DNA of 64,000 bases from Verrucomicrobiales bacterium (GTDB lineage: Bacteria > Verrucomicrobiota > Verrucomicrobiia > Verrucomicrobiales > V1-33): NCBI GenBank assembly GCA_028293125.1, contig JAQGPJ010000081.1, positions 1-64,000 on the forward strand, given 5' to 3'. Under the pieces are notes generated by a model, which saw only the letters and a program-made list of their open reading frames with translations, made no database searches and was not told where the DNA came from. Made by a program: the position numbers and the translations under genes. Shown here piece after piece: positions 1 to 9,017 of the stretch (positions are counted from its first letter, which is position 1; every line of letters starts with the position of its first letter).

Positions 1-500
1 TTGCCATTTCCGCTTTTTACAGATTCAAAGCCGCCTTTCAAGGAGGGGATTTACCCTTTAATCCTTTGGCTGTGAATGCGCAATATGATGAGTTGCGCTG
101 AAGCGGGATGGCTGGCGCCGGCATTCCAGAAAACTGAAAAACCTATGCTCCGGCACCGGGCAGGATGCCCGGCGGGACAGGCGGGACGCCTGTTCTACCC
201 GGCTTCAGCCGGCATTTCTATAAATGCCTAATGGAAATGGTATTATACCGCCTGCATTGCTCTCGAGTGCCGCTTCCGAAAAGCGTGAGGTGAAGAGGGA
301 TGTTTTCCATTGGGGACAGGCGCTCTGCCGCATGGCGGACATGCGCCAGGTTTTTGTCCGCCTCCACCCGCCGGGGCCCCTCTTGGACGCCGTCCATTTC
401 TCCGGACGTTTCCGGGCATCAGGGATGGAGGCGGGGAAGACGGCGGAATGCCGTGTGGTTGCACCTTCCGGGGAATCACCGTTCAGTCCCGGTGATGGGA
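1..500. other. intergenic region without a convincing gene
   Basis: No credible gene is seen here. Short open frames on both strands are rich in Arg, Pro and Gly and look like chance frames in GC-rich DNA. Positions 140-215 hold several short GC-rich dyads built on gccgg and aggcg words, which look like degenerate intergenic repeats. The upstream end of the window may cut a neighbouring gene's control region, but nothing specific can be supported. Confidence 0.5.
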
Positions 501-535
501 AAAAGAAAAGCGGCTGCCGGAAATCCGGCAGCCGC
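501..535 (-). terminator. intrinsic terminator of Verru_Chthon cassette gene A
   Basis: A perfect 11-bp stem (510-520 pairing with 525-535) encloses the 4-nt loop AAAT. Read on the minus strand, the stem is followed by a T-rich run, the complement of the A-rich stretch at 499-509. It lies about 60 bp past the stop codon of the minus-strand gene 598-5082, so it most likely ends that transcript. Confidence 0.8.
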
Positions 536-597
536 CCGCTGTTTCAATTAATGTGCCGCAGGAGGATGGCGTCTGCCGCCTCCAAGCCCGCCGGGGC

Positions 598-3500
598 TTA
601 CTGGGTGAGCTGCTTCACCTCCGTCACACGGTAGGTGTAGTAGTTCTCAACCCGGGGCAGCTTGATGGTTTCGGCATCGAGGGTGGTGTAGTCCACGGTG
701 TTCAGCGAGGGGTCACGGGAGTCTGCGGAGCGCTCGATGAGGCATGAGCCGCGCCATTCCGCCGTGACCAAGTCCTCAATGGCATTGAAGCTCTTGGCAT
801 CCGTGCTCCGCGCTTTCTGCAGAGTCTGGGCGACGATGTGAAGCTTGAACACGTTGGAGCGCACGGTCACGCGCGGATACAGATTGGCATAGGGCCGCTC
901 CCGCGAGTTGTCGCCGGTCAGGCGGTGCTGCTCCCAGAAGCCCTGGCGGCCCGTCTTGGTAACCGTGCCAATCGTCCAAGGCAGATCCCACTCCCTCACT
1001 CCATCATAGGAATTGCCGTTTTTATCCGGAACCAGCCACACCTCACAGATTTCACTGGCGCTGCGGAAGGTGTTGAAAGCCAGATTGAATCCTTCGGGAT
1101 CGGTTCCGGTGTTGTAGCGCTGGGTGAACTGCCTCACCGTTTCAGGCACATTCAGGAAGTGGCGGTAGGTGTCGTCCGCGCTGTTCGGCTCGCCTGAGGA
1201 GCTGACGCGTTTATACTGGTCCGCCGCCGCGTTTGGAATGGCCAGCATGCGCTCCCCGCGCAGCAGGGCGTGCAGTGCGGTGGTTCTTTCGATGTAGAGG
1301 AAGGGGAAGATCTGCTGATTCAGATTGATGGTCCCCTTGGTGGAGAACGGCTCACTGATGGAGTAAGGCTCCACCACCGGCATCCAGAAGATGTCCAGAA
1401 AGAAGTGGTCCCGCGGGCCGCAGAAGTTGGCGAACGGCCGGCCGACAGGAGGCTGGCTGTTGGGCGCTGTCATGGTGAGCTGGGGATTGTTCATTCCGGG
1501 ATCCGGGCGGAAACGGAGAGTCTGCCACGGCACCCGCGCCTGAAGACCGCTGGGAATGGAGCCGAAATCGACGGGGGAGCGGATGAGGAAGTTCGGAGAG
1601 ATATTCTGAGCCGCTTTTTCATCACTCGCTTTTCTGGCCTCGGTCAGTTTGGTGAAATAACGGGTCCCGCCATTCTTCCGCCGGTCGCCCTCGTCCGGAT
1701 GGTTCATGTAGGGACCATCCTCCGCGGCACCGGTGCCATTGTCGAAATCCCCTGTTTCATCCGGATCCGAGGACCCCCGCTTGGCCAGAACTCCCCGGCC
1801 GTCGCGCCGGCCGAAGGCGAAGGTGTTCCGCCGGGTGGTGTCCATGCTGGCGTATTCCAGAATGTCGTTGTCCACCTTTTTCACCGTGTCCTTGGAGGTG
1901 ATGGTCGAGGTCCCGGTGCCCGTCAGCACTGAACTTTCCTTGGCCGCCATATCCGCGGCATCAACGAGCGGCAGCGGAAGACTGGTCATGGGCCGTCCGG
2001 AGCCTGGTGTGCTGTAGCCTGTCACCTCCTTCGAATTAATGATGGTGGTGGGGCTGTAGCGGGCGCCTGCCATCTGCCTTTTGCCGGGATCCGATGCTGC
2101 TTCATAAAAGGAGTAGGACCTGGGGCTGCCCACATAGCCCGAGTGGGCCACAAACATATCCGAATCCATGCGCATGCTGGTGCAGAGACGGTAATCCCCG
2201 TGAGGCACCACCAGGCTGCGTACCACGCAGTTGCCGGGGAATGAGGTTGCGGCCCCGGGAGCGGCGGCGGTCCAGGCGACCGCCTGCTGGTTCAGCCTGA
2301 CATTGCTGACGGGCACCTGCATTTGACTTGCAAAATTGCTCGGCAGCTTCAGATCCACCCCCGCTGTCACGTTATAAAAATCAGGAGGTCCGTCCAGCGT
2401 CAGAATGCGCACCACACTGTTGCTGTCCACCCGCAGATCCACGTTCACGGATCCCGCCAGTCCATCGCCCTGGCGCAGACAGATCGGAGCACACATGGCA
2501 ATATTGAAGCCGGTGGGCGCCCCCCCTGTGGACATGGCAATGCGGGGACCCTGCAGGCCGCCATAGGGAATCAGGCCGTTGGGAGTTTTCCGGGTGGTGT
2601 TGGTGCCGCTGCTGGCAAGGCGGTTGGAGCAGAGACGGAGCGCCTCTTCCTGGCTGCCATCGACATTGATATGCAGGGGAAGAACATCTCCTTTGGCCAT
2701 CGCCTGAGCCATGGCGGCCGGAGAGGCTCCAGGCGCGGGGGAAATAGGGTCGGCATTGGTGCCGGCCACGGTGGAGACATAGATCCCGACATTGGGCTGC
2801 ACTGGAGCCCATCCGAGCTTGGGATTGAACCCTGCCATCACGAAGCCGACCTCCACCATGTAGCGCACACCGGCTGAATCATTGTCGTTGGCCACATTTT
2901 TGGAGGGGCTGTTGTTGGGGATCAGGCCCGCCAGGCCATTCCAGTCCCCGGTGGTCGCAGTCCCCGATTTGGTGGCGGCGATGTTCACAATCATGGCAAT
3001 CTCAGCGGGAGCCAGAAGCTTGCCCGCGCCTTTGGGCACGCGGTAGTTGTTGTTGGTGTAAAGCAGAGCGGCACCATGATTGGTACCCCAGTCGTTGCCG
3101 CACCCGCAGACCCCGGTGGCCTGTCCGTTGCCCCCGTCATACCGCTTGCTTGGGTCTACAAAGACCGCCTGCATATTGAGCGAGCGGGTGTAATCCAGCA
3201 TGTTCAGCAGAATTTGGGTGCGGTCGGAGGCATCCATCAGACTCTGGCCGTTTTTCACATTGATGTTGGAATCCTTATACCGCGCGTTGGTGGCTGGATT
3301 GTAGCCGGAAGGGTATTTGGAGGCCAGGGAAGTGCCATTCGGATCCTCGGCGAGTGAGGGAGTGAGCACGAAAGGCTGCGAACCGGCAAATCCCACCGGG
3401 TAGCCCGCGATCGGCAGACGGGCCAGCTCCTTGATGTATTTGAAAACATTGGAATTGCGCGCCGGATCCGTGGCTCCCGAAGTGCTGTAGAATTCACCAT

Positions 3501-5082
3501 GGCGTGAGTTTGGATCCTTCCGCTGGAAATAGTAGGCACGTTTCCCAATGGTGCTGTTCACCGCCATGGTGATGTCATACGGGCTCACCGTATTGGGCGG
3601 CTTGGAGCTGGAGGTGCTGTTGACATAGGGAGAGGCGTCGGTGTCCATGGGATACATGGAGACACGCGGGAATCCCGTGTTGGTCAGCTCGGGGGAATGG
3701 CTTTTGTGGGTGAGGAAGAACTGCGCGCGCTCCAGGCGCTCCAGAAGCTCACCCCGCGGATCCTTGTTCTGGGTGGAAAGATTTTCCCGCGCTGTGTCCA
3801 GGCTGGGATTTTTGGCGGCGGAAGCCTTGAAATACACCTCGTCAAGAGAAGTGAAGAGGTGGTCATCACCTTCGAAAGTGACGGTGGTGCCAGCGACGGG
3901 GGTGGGCTTGACGCCGCCCTGGGTGCCCGCTATGGAGGCCGTGTCACCCACGATGAAGGGGGCGAGGTCCCAGATCAGGTTGGCCTCCGCATCCGACAGC
4001 TTCCCGGGCATGTGCTCGCCGGGGGACATGACCCAGCTGCCGTCGGTGCCGGTGTAACGGCGCCCGGGGAACAGCACCGCGGACAGGTCCACTGTGGCCG
4101 GATGGCCGGGATAACGCTGATATTCACCGGCCAGCGGCTGGGTGTTGGCCAGCCACACATCCTCCTTGGAGGTGGTGCGGGGAGTATCCCAGATGGCGGG
4201 CACCGAGGCTGTGTTGACGTTGATTTTGCAGGATTCATCATCCGCCCACCAAGCCATGCGGCCCACGATGGGGTTGGTTTTGGAGACTTCCCCGCCATCC
4301 CTGCCGCTGAGCGAGGTGAACTCCCGGCTGTCGTCCAGATAGCCCAGGGTGCCGTCCTGCAGCTGGTAAATCCAGCGGACCGGCATGGCCAGCTGCCCCT
4401 TCTGGGCATCCACTCCCCGCATGGTCTTGGTCAGCGACTGGTTGCTGTAGGAGAAGCCCTCGGTGTTGACCAAGCGGTCGGAGGGCTTGCCATTGTAGGC
4501 CCGGGGATCCGCGATGGGATAGCTGTAGCCCTCGTCATCCTGGCGCCCGCTGGCGCTGGCGCGGTCACCGGTCGCCGAGGTGTACACAGGGCGGTTCAAA
4601 TCCGTGAATTCATCCGGTTTCTCCCCCCAGTCGGGCACGACGTCATTGTTGATCTGCCGCAGCAGGGCGCTGCTGTCCCCGGGACCGATGTCCGAGATCT
4701 GGGGCACATTGGAGGAGTAAAGCTTGAAAACCTTGTTCTTCGTGCGCTCCGTGCTGCTGTAGGTCCGGATGGCTCCAGGCTGGGAGGTCCACGTGACAAT
4801 GTCACGGGGCTTTTCCGGATTGGAGGGAGCCAGCCGGGAGGCCTCGCGGAACTGGGCGATGACCAGATTGATCACCGTGTCCTTCAGAGTGGACACCCGC
4901 TGAATCTCCACGGAACCCTTGGCGGTGGCCTGCGCGGACTGGGCCATATTGAAAAAGGAGACGACCAGCACGGTCATCAGGGTGATGATCGCCAGAACCG
5001 TAAGGATGGCGACGCCCTGCTGTTTCTTGTGGCCTGAGACCAGCAGGCGGGCCTTCAGACGTTGGATAAGCGGTGGTTTCAT
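598..5082 (-). CDS. Verru_Chthon cassette protein A
   Basis: This large protein (about 1494 aa) opens with a short basic stretch (MKPPLIQRLKARLLVSGHKK) and one N-terminal hydrophobic segment (GVAILTVLAIITLMTVLVVSF). A helical stretch follows (NMAQSAQATAKGS), as in type II/IV pilus-system minor pseudopilins of the GspK/PilX kind. That start pattern, the length and the neighbours B, C and D identify cassette protein A, known only from Verrucomicrobia. The frame extends to 5181, but the ATG at 5082 puts the hydrophobic helix at the right distance from the N-terminus. The rest is Ser/Thr/Asn/Pro-rich and presumably extracytoplasmic. The gene is divergent from B-C-D. Its function is unknown; a role in building a surface pseudopilus or secretion device is inferred from the partners. 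Confidence 0.88.
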   Translation of the reverse strand: MKPPLIQRLKARLLVSGHKKQQGVAILTVLAIITLMTVLVVSFFNMAQSAQATAKGSVEIQRVSTLKDTVINLVIAQFREASRLAPSNPEKPRDIVTWTSQPGAIRTYSSTERTKNKVFKLYSSNVPQISDIGPGDSSALLRQINNDVVPDWGEKPDEFTDLNRPVYTSATGDRASASGRQDDEGYSYPIADPRAYNGKPSDRLVNTEGFSYSNQSLTKTMRGVDAQKGQLAMPVRWIYQLQDGTLGYLDDSREFTSLSGRDGGEVSKTNPIVGRMAWWADDESCKINVNTASVPAIWDTPRTTSKEDVWLANTQPLAGEYQRYPGHPATVDLSAVLFPGRRYTGTDGSWVMSPGEHMPGKLSDAEANLIWDLAPFIVGDTASIAGTQGGVKPTPVAGTTVTFEGDDHLFTSLDEVYFKASAAKNPSLDTARENLSTQNKDPRGELLERLERAQFFLTHKSHSPELTNTGFPRVSMYPMDTDASPYVNSTSSSKPPNTVSPYDITMAVNSTIGKRAYYFQRKDPNSRHGEFYSTSGATDPARNSNVFKYIKELARLPIAGYPVGFAGSQPFVLTPSLAEDPNGTSLASKYPSGYNPATNARYKDSNINVKNGQSLMDASDRTQILLNMLDYTRSLNMQAVFVDPSKRYDGGNGQATGVCGCGNDWGTNHGAALLYTNNNYRVPKGAGKLLAPAEIAMIVNIAATKSGTATTGDWNGLAGLIPNNSPSKNVANDNDSAGVRYMVEVGFVMAGFNPKLGWAPVQPNVGIYVSTVAGTNADPISPAPGASPAAMAQAMAKGDVLPLHINVDGSQEEALRLCSNRLASSGTNTTRKTPNGLIPYGGLQGPRIAMSTGGAPTGFNIAMCAPICLRQGDGLAGSVNVDLRVDSNSVVRILTLDGPPDFYNVTAGVDLKLPSNFASQMQVPVSNVRLNQQAVAWTAAAPGAATSFPGNCVVRSLVVPHGDYRLCTSMRMDSDMFVAHSGYVGSPRSYSFYEAASDPGKRQMAGARYSPTTIINSKEVTGYSTPGSGRPMTSLPLPLVDAADMAAKESSVLTGTGTSTITSKDTVKKVDNDILEYASMDTTRRNTFAFGRRDGRGVLAKRGSSDPDETGDFDNGTGAAEDGPYMNHPDEGDRRKNGGTRYFTKLTEARKASDEKAAQNISPNFLIRSPVDFGSIPSGLQARVPWQTLRFRPDPGMNNPQLTMTAPNSQPPVGRPFANFCGPRDHFFLDIFWMPVVEPYSISEPFSTKGTINLNQQIFPFLYIERTTALHALLRGERMLAIPNAAADQYKRVSSSGEPNSADDTYRHFLNVPETVRQFTQRYNTGTDPEGFNLAFNTFRSASEICEVWLVPDKNGNSYDGVREWDLPWTIGTVTKTGRQGFWEQHRLTGDNSRERPYANLYPRVTVRSNVFKLHIVAQTLQKARSTDAKSFNAIEDLVTAEWRGSCLIERSADSRDPSLNTVDYTTLDAETIKLPRVENYYTYRVTEVKQLTQ

Positions 5083-5260
5083 AATGGGAGGGGAAGGAAC
5101 CTGGTTGCTTGGAATTCGGGGGTATCCGGACAATTTTGGCGGCTTGGGAGCCGGTATACAGGATTTACATTGACCATACAAGATTTTTTCGCTCTTTATT
5201 ATCCGGGAGGGATGGGGAATCCAAAATTTCCCGCTGGCGCTGATCGCTGAACGATTTTTC

Positions 5261-5289
5261 TTGCCTGCGCCCCTTGTATCTCATATGTA
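5261..5289 (+). promoter_or_regulatory. possible sigma70-type promoter for cassette genes B-C-D
   Basis: TTGCCT (5261-5266) and TATGTA (5284-5289) are separated by 17 bp and lie 24 bp before the ATG of cassette gene B, in the gap between the divergent A and B genes. The match is good but unsupported by experiment, and verrucomicrobial promoter consensus is poorly known. Confidence 0.35.
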
Positions 5290-5312
5290 AATACAAAAAT
5301 CAACTTTTCCCC

Positions 5313-5828
5313 ATGAAAAAATCGACTTCCCCCTCTCCCTCCCTTTTCAAAGGAGGCTTCACCCTTGCTGAAGTCATGATCGCCATGGGCATCGTGGCCA
5401 GTGTCATGGTGGCTCTGCTGGGCATGATCCCCCTTGGCGTCCGCCAAGTGCGGGAAGCCACCAATCTCACCATCAGCGGGCGCATCGCCCAGGAGGTGAT
5501 CAGCAATATCCAGCAGTCCAACTGGAAGGATATCGAGAAAACATTTGACGGAAAAACCTTCGAATTCGACCACGAGGGATTCCTGATTCGGCCCGACAGC
5601 AAGGAGCAGACGGGGACCTACGAGGCCCGGGTGACCCTCACCAACAGCACCACGATCAACTTTGGGCAGACGGAGTACCCCAAGGACACCCTCCGCAAAG
5701 TGCTGATCACCGTCGAATACACTCCGGACGGCATGAAGATCGTTGTGAGACCCAATCAGTACAAAAACGGGAATCCAAACATCCAGAACTATAATTTCTA
5801 CGTGGCCAACCAGAACAAGACCAAGTAA
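5313..5828 (+). CDS. Verru_Chthon cassette protein B, prepilin-like
   Basis: The 171-aa protein has a class III (type IV prepilin) signal: a basic leader, then GGFTLAEVMIAMGIVASVM with Glu at +5 after the predicted PilD cleavage site and a long hydrophobic helix. The N-terminal half of the globular part contains RQVREATN and QEVISNIQQS, a pattern of minor pseudopilins (GspI/PilV type). The ATG at 5313 is chosen because it gives a normal 14-16 residue leader; the frame extends upstream to 5274. It is the first gene of the B-C-D run, 44 bp before C. Cleavage and N-methylation by a prepilin peptidase, encoded elsewhere, is inferred. Confidence 0.88.
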   Translation: MKKSTSPSPSLFKGGFTLAEVMIAMGIVASVMVALLGMIPLGVRQVREATNLTISGRIAQEVISNIQQSNWKDIEKTFDGKTFEFDHEGFLIRPDSKEQTGTYEARVTLTNSTTINFGQTEYPKDTLRKVLITVEYTPDGMKIVVRPNQYKNGNPNIQNYNFYVANQNKTK

Positions 5829-5872
5829 ACAGCCTTGCCCACCTCCTCGCAAAATCAGCCTCCCGCACCTTT

Positions 5873-7063
5873 ATGAAAACTCTCCCCAAACTGAACTCCG
5901 GCCACCGCGCCGGTTTCAGTCTTATCGAGCTGATGGTGTCCATCACGGTCCTGTCCATGCTCCTCGCGATTGTAATGCAGATGCTGGAGCAGATGCAGCG
6001 GACCTGGAAGCACACGCGCCAGTCGGTCTCCGAGTTCAAGGATGCCCGCACCAGCTTTGACGAACTGAGCCGCCGTCTGGAGCAGGCCTCCCTCAATGCC
6101 TATTACGGCTACGTCTGGCAGACCGCCGATATTCCCGGCGGCGGCGGCAAAGTGCGCTATGGACGCCAGATCACCCCTGAATCCGAACTCCAGTTTGTCA
6201 CTGGTCCCACCTCCGTCCTTTTCTCCAACTCCTCGGTCAAAAATGTGGGCAGCCGCCCCGGCCACGGGGTTTTCTTCCAGGCACCCTTCGGTTTCTGCAT
6301 CCAGCGCTCCAAGGACAATGCCAGCCGCTATCAGTTCGAGCAGCTGAACAGCCTGCTCAACGCCTGGGGATATTATGTGGAGTTCAACTCCGATGAAATG
6401 GACCGTCCCAAGTTTCTCAACACCATCAAAAACGCCCCTGCCCCCCGCCTGCGCTACCGGCTGATGGAGTTCCGTCAGCCGACGGAGTATCTTCAGATCT
6501 ACAAGCTGAACCTGCGGGACAAGGTGTCCGCCAACCAGAAAGAGTTCTACAAATGGTTTGCCGACGGGCTTTTCGGAGTGAATTCCCCGTGGAACACCGC
6601 CACCGAGCCTCCCGCCAGCGGCAGCACCTTCTTCCGGACTACCCGTCCCATGGCCGAGAACATCATCGCCATGTTCATCCAGCCGCGCAAACCCACGTCC
6701 GCAAACAACAGCAGCGCAAAGTTGGAGGATCTTGCGCCTGACTTTATTTATGACACCCGGCGCTGGCAGTGGAGCTCAAGCAAAGCCCCCAACGTCGCGG
6801 GCTCCAAGCATCAGCTTCCGCCCATTATGGACATCACCTTTGTGGCGGTGGATGAGGGCTCCTTCTCCAACTACATGAGCCGGAACAATATCACCAAAGT
6901 TGAGGATGAGACTGTTCTGGTCGATAATGAAAAATTCGTCAACGCCATCAAATTCTCCGAGGATCTCCTGGATCTTCAGAAGAGTCTGACCGCCCGCAAG
7001 CTGGAATGGCGCATCTTCAGCGCCTCGATCCGTCTGCGTGAGGCGAAATGGATTGAGAACTGA
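5873..7063 (+). CDS. Verru_Chthon cassette protein C, prepilin-like
   Basis: The 396-aa protein begins with a basic leader and the prepilin motif GFSLIELMVSITVLSMLLAI, followed by a helical stretch (MLEQMQRTWKHTRQSVSEFKDA). This resembles GspJ/PilW-type minor pseudopilins but is much longer than the usual 200 aa. The extracytoplasmic part is aromatic and Arg-rich, with no recognisable enzymatic motif. The gene is 44 bp after B and 38 bp before D, so co-transcription is likely. With A, B and D it forms the lineage-specific cassette. Function is inferred only from the pilin-type N-terminus. Confidence 0.88.
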   Translation: MKTLPKLNSGHRAGFSLIELMVSITVLSMLLAIVMQMLEQMQRTWKHTRQSVSEFKDARTSFDELSRRLEQASLNAYYGYVWQTADIPGGGGKVRYGRQITPESELQFVTGPTSVLFSNSSVKNVGSRPGHGVFFQAPFGFCIQRSKDNASRYQFEQLNSLLNAWGYYVEFNSDEMDRPKFLNTIKNAPAPRLRYRLMEFRQPTEYLQIYKLNLRDKVSANQKEFYKWFADGLFGVNSPWNTATEPPASGSTFFRTTRPMAENIIAMFIQPRKPTSANNSSAKLEDLAPDFIYDTRRWQWSSSKAPNVAGSKHQLPPIMDITFVAVDEGSFSNYMSRNNITKVEDETVLVDNEKFVNAIKFSEDLLDLQKSLTARKLEWRIFSASIRLREAKWIEN

Positions 7064-7101
7064 TCCGCAACCCACCCAAACCCTTCACCATTTCCAACGG
7101 T

Positions 7102-7794
7102 ATGACCCTACGTCACCGCCCCTCCCTCCAACGGGGCTTCACTCTGGTTGAAGTGCTCGTCGTGCTGGCGATCATTTCCATCATCATGTTTCTCTCCGTG
7201 CCCAACATGGGGGAAATCATCAAAGGATCCAAACTGACCCAAGCCGGCGACCAGCTCCGGAATGACCTTGCGCAGGCCCAGATGACCGCCGTCAAGGAGA
7301 ACCTGACCGTCGAGGTCCGGTTGTACCAGTACAAACAACCGGAGATGGATCCCGCGATGGCGTCGGCGAGCTACTCCGCCTATCAGATGTTCACGCTGAT
7401 TCCCGACAGCACCAAACCGTCGGATCCCAAAGCGGAGCGTATTCTGGCTCCGTTCGGAAAGATCAAAAAACTGCCTTCGGGCATCGTGATCCCCGCCAGC
7501 GAGACTTGGAGCACACTGGTGTCCAACAACACCTTGGCCACGGGCGAGCAGCAGGTTCTCGGTCTGATCCCCACAGAGAAGCAGACCGCCGCCACCTACC
7601 GCTCCTTTCAGCTCAATCCGGATGGAACCACCAATCTGGGCAGCACCGGGGCCACTCAGTGGTATGTGACTCTGATCAATCTCTCGGATCTGGAAAAAGC
7701 GGGCGGCGCTGTGGAGTCCATCGCCCCGAACAACTACATCTGCATCCAGGTGGATGCCTACAACGGCGGCACCCGCTGGTACCAGCCGAACTGA
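7102..7794 (+). CDS. Verru_Chthon cassette protein D, prepilin-like
   Basis: The 230-aa protein has the prepilin motif GFTLVEVLVVLAIISIIMFL followed by SVPNMGEIIKGSKLTQAGDQLRNDLA. This is the layout of a GspH/FimT-type pseudopilin, with an N-terminal methylation helix and then an amphipathic helix that lists DNA-uptake or secretion pseudopilins in the related families. It is the last of the three plus-strand cassette genes and is followed 40 bp later by a strong terminator. Only four to five residues precede each pseudopilin glycine-phenylalanine pair by more than the usual basic leader, so the ATG at 7102 is well placed. Confidence 0.88.
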   Translation: MTLRHRPSLQRGFTLVEVLVVLAIISIIMFLSVPNMGEIIKGSKLTQAGDQLRNDLAQAQMTAVKENLTVEVRLYQYKQPEMDPAMASASYSAYQMFTLIPDSTKPSDPKAERILAPFGKIKKLPSGIVIPASETWSTLVSNNTLATGEQQVLGLIPTEKQTAATYRSFQLNPDGTTNLGSTGATQWYVTLINLSDLEKAGGAVESIAPNNYICIQVDAYNGGTRWYQPN

Positions 7795-7834
7795 TTCTCC
7801 CCCGATCCGGCTCCGGGCCTGAATTTTTGCCGGG

Positions 7835-7875
7835 AAAGCGGCGCACCGTCCTGCGGTTGCGCCGCTTTCTGTTTT
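7835..7875 (+). terminator. intrinsic terminator after the Verru_Chthon B-C-D genes
   Basis: An 11-bp perfect stem (AAAGCGGCGCA at 7835-7845 with TGCGCCGCTTT at 7858-7868) has a 12-nt loop and is followed by CTGTTTT. It separates cassette gene D from the TonB-like gene. Confidence 0.8.
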
Positions 7876-7906
7876 CGCGCATTTTGATGGTTTGCGACAA
7901 TCCCCA

Positions 7907-8992
7907 ATGACCGGCGACCGCGATCAGTTTGGCACCGCCCTCGGCCTTTCCGCCCTGGTGAATGCCGGGCTGTTTCTGGCCGTCGTGTGGGCCATGGCGG
8001 TGGAGCGGGGGCTGCTGGCGCATGCCCGGTCACCGGCGGCATCCACGCCCGAAGCCGTGGTGGAGATGGTGATCAGCGCCGAACCGGAGCCGGCCCTGCG
8101 GCTGCCGGAGCCCGAACTGGCCCCGATGGTCAAAGAGAAAAAAAAGCCCAAACTCCAGCCCGGGTCTGTGGAGGCCCCGGAGGACGCGCCGGAGGAGACT
8201 CCTGAGAACCGGGATACAGCCTTTGTCTCCAGCCGGAACATGCGGGCGGCCTCGGAACTGGAGCCCTCCAGGAATGGAGTCGATGGCCTGCCCAGGCTGG
8301 ATGGCGACCCCGACGTTCCCATGCTGGAGCTGCGGGACCAGGATTTCCGGGACGGCACACTTGGGGGCAACTCCTCTGCCCTGGCTGCCGCCCCTGTCGT
8401 CATCCCATCCATGGCTTTGCCGCCGGCAATGCCGGTGCCGCCAACAGCCACGGATGCGGATAGACCGCCTGAAACGGCTGCCCCGCCGGCTTTCAAGGAT
8501 CCCCTCTCACCCGGTATACCCGCCCCGCCTCCGTCCCGTCCGAACCGCTCGCAAGCCATGACGGCACCGTCATCCATAACCGGCGAAACCCAGGGTGAGC
8601 CTGCTCTCCGCACTCAGCTCCGAATCCCGCGGGCGGATGGGAACACCACCCGCAAAGGCACCGCCTCGGTGGATGCGCAGGAGACGGCCAGCGGACGTTA
8701 CACGCAGGCGCTCAGGGGAGCCCTGAACAAAAGCTGGCGTCCCGGTCTGAAGGGCATCAAAGACTTGGCGTCCCGTGGCGTTGTGGAGGTGTACTGCGAA
8801 ATTGACGCCGCAGGCAAAACCCACAATGTGAGGCTGCTGAATCCCGGAGAGGCCAATCCGATCATGCAGGACAACGCAGTCACCGCCGTGATCAAGATCC
8901 GGTTCCCCGCGCCCCCCGCTGAACTGCTGCAGGATCCGGACCACGCCATCGACGGCCGGCTGCGGCAGACGATCTCTTTGCTTTTCTACTGA
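7907..8992 (+). CDS. TonB-like energy transducer protein
   Basis: The 361-aa protein has one N-terminal membrane helix (about residues 11-30, ALGLSALVNAGLFLAVVWAM). A Pro/Ala/Glu-rich linker of about 230 residues spans the periplasm. The C-terminal region (about 260-361) has the TonB/TolA-type pattern SRGVVEVYCEIDAAGKTHNV and a proline-containing end. The two following genes encode ExbB- and ExbD-like proteins, so the three probably form one proton-driven transducer that energises outer-membrane receptors. The ATG at 7907 is preferred over a TTG 15 bp upstream. The linker sequence is low-complexity and weakly conserved, so the TonB call rests on topology, C-terminus and neighbours. Confidence 0.72.
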   Translation: MTGDRDQFGTALGLSALVNAGLFLAVVWAMAVERGLLAHARSPAASTPEAVVEMVISAEPEPALRLPEPELAPMVKEKKKPKLQPGSVEAPEDAPEETPENRDTAFVSSRNMRAASELEPSRNGVDGLPRLDGDPDVPMLELRDQDFRDGTLGGNSSALAAAPVVIPSMALPPAMPVPPTATDADRPPETAAPPAFKDPLSPGIPAPPPSRPNRSQAMTAPSSITGETQGEPALRTQLRIPRADGNTTRKGTASVDAQETASGRYTQALRGALNKSWRPGLKGIKDLASRGVVEVYCEIDAAGKTHNVRLLNPGEANPIMQDNAVTAVIKIRFPAPPAELLQDPDHAIDGRLRQTISLLFY

Positions 8993-9017
8993 GCTTTTTC
9001 CGTCTTCTATCCCCGCA

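Noticed and set aside
224-634. 136-codon open frame at the left end of the window
   Set aside because: It has Arg/Pro-rich composition without a motif, overlaps the terminator of cassette gene A, and two other overlapping frames are equally open.
3697-5037. 446-codon plus-strand frame inside cassette gene A
   Set aside because: Antisense shadow with Gly/Val/His-rich sequence. The minus-strand frame carries the recognisable pseudopilin-type N-terminus.
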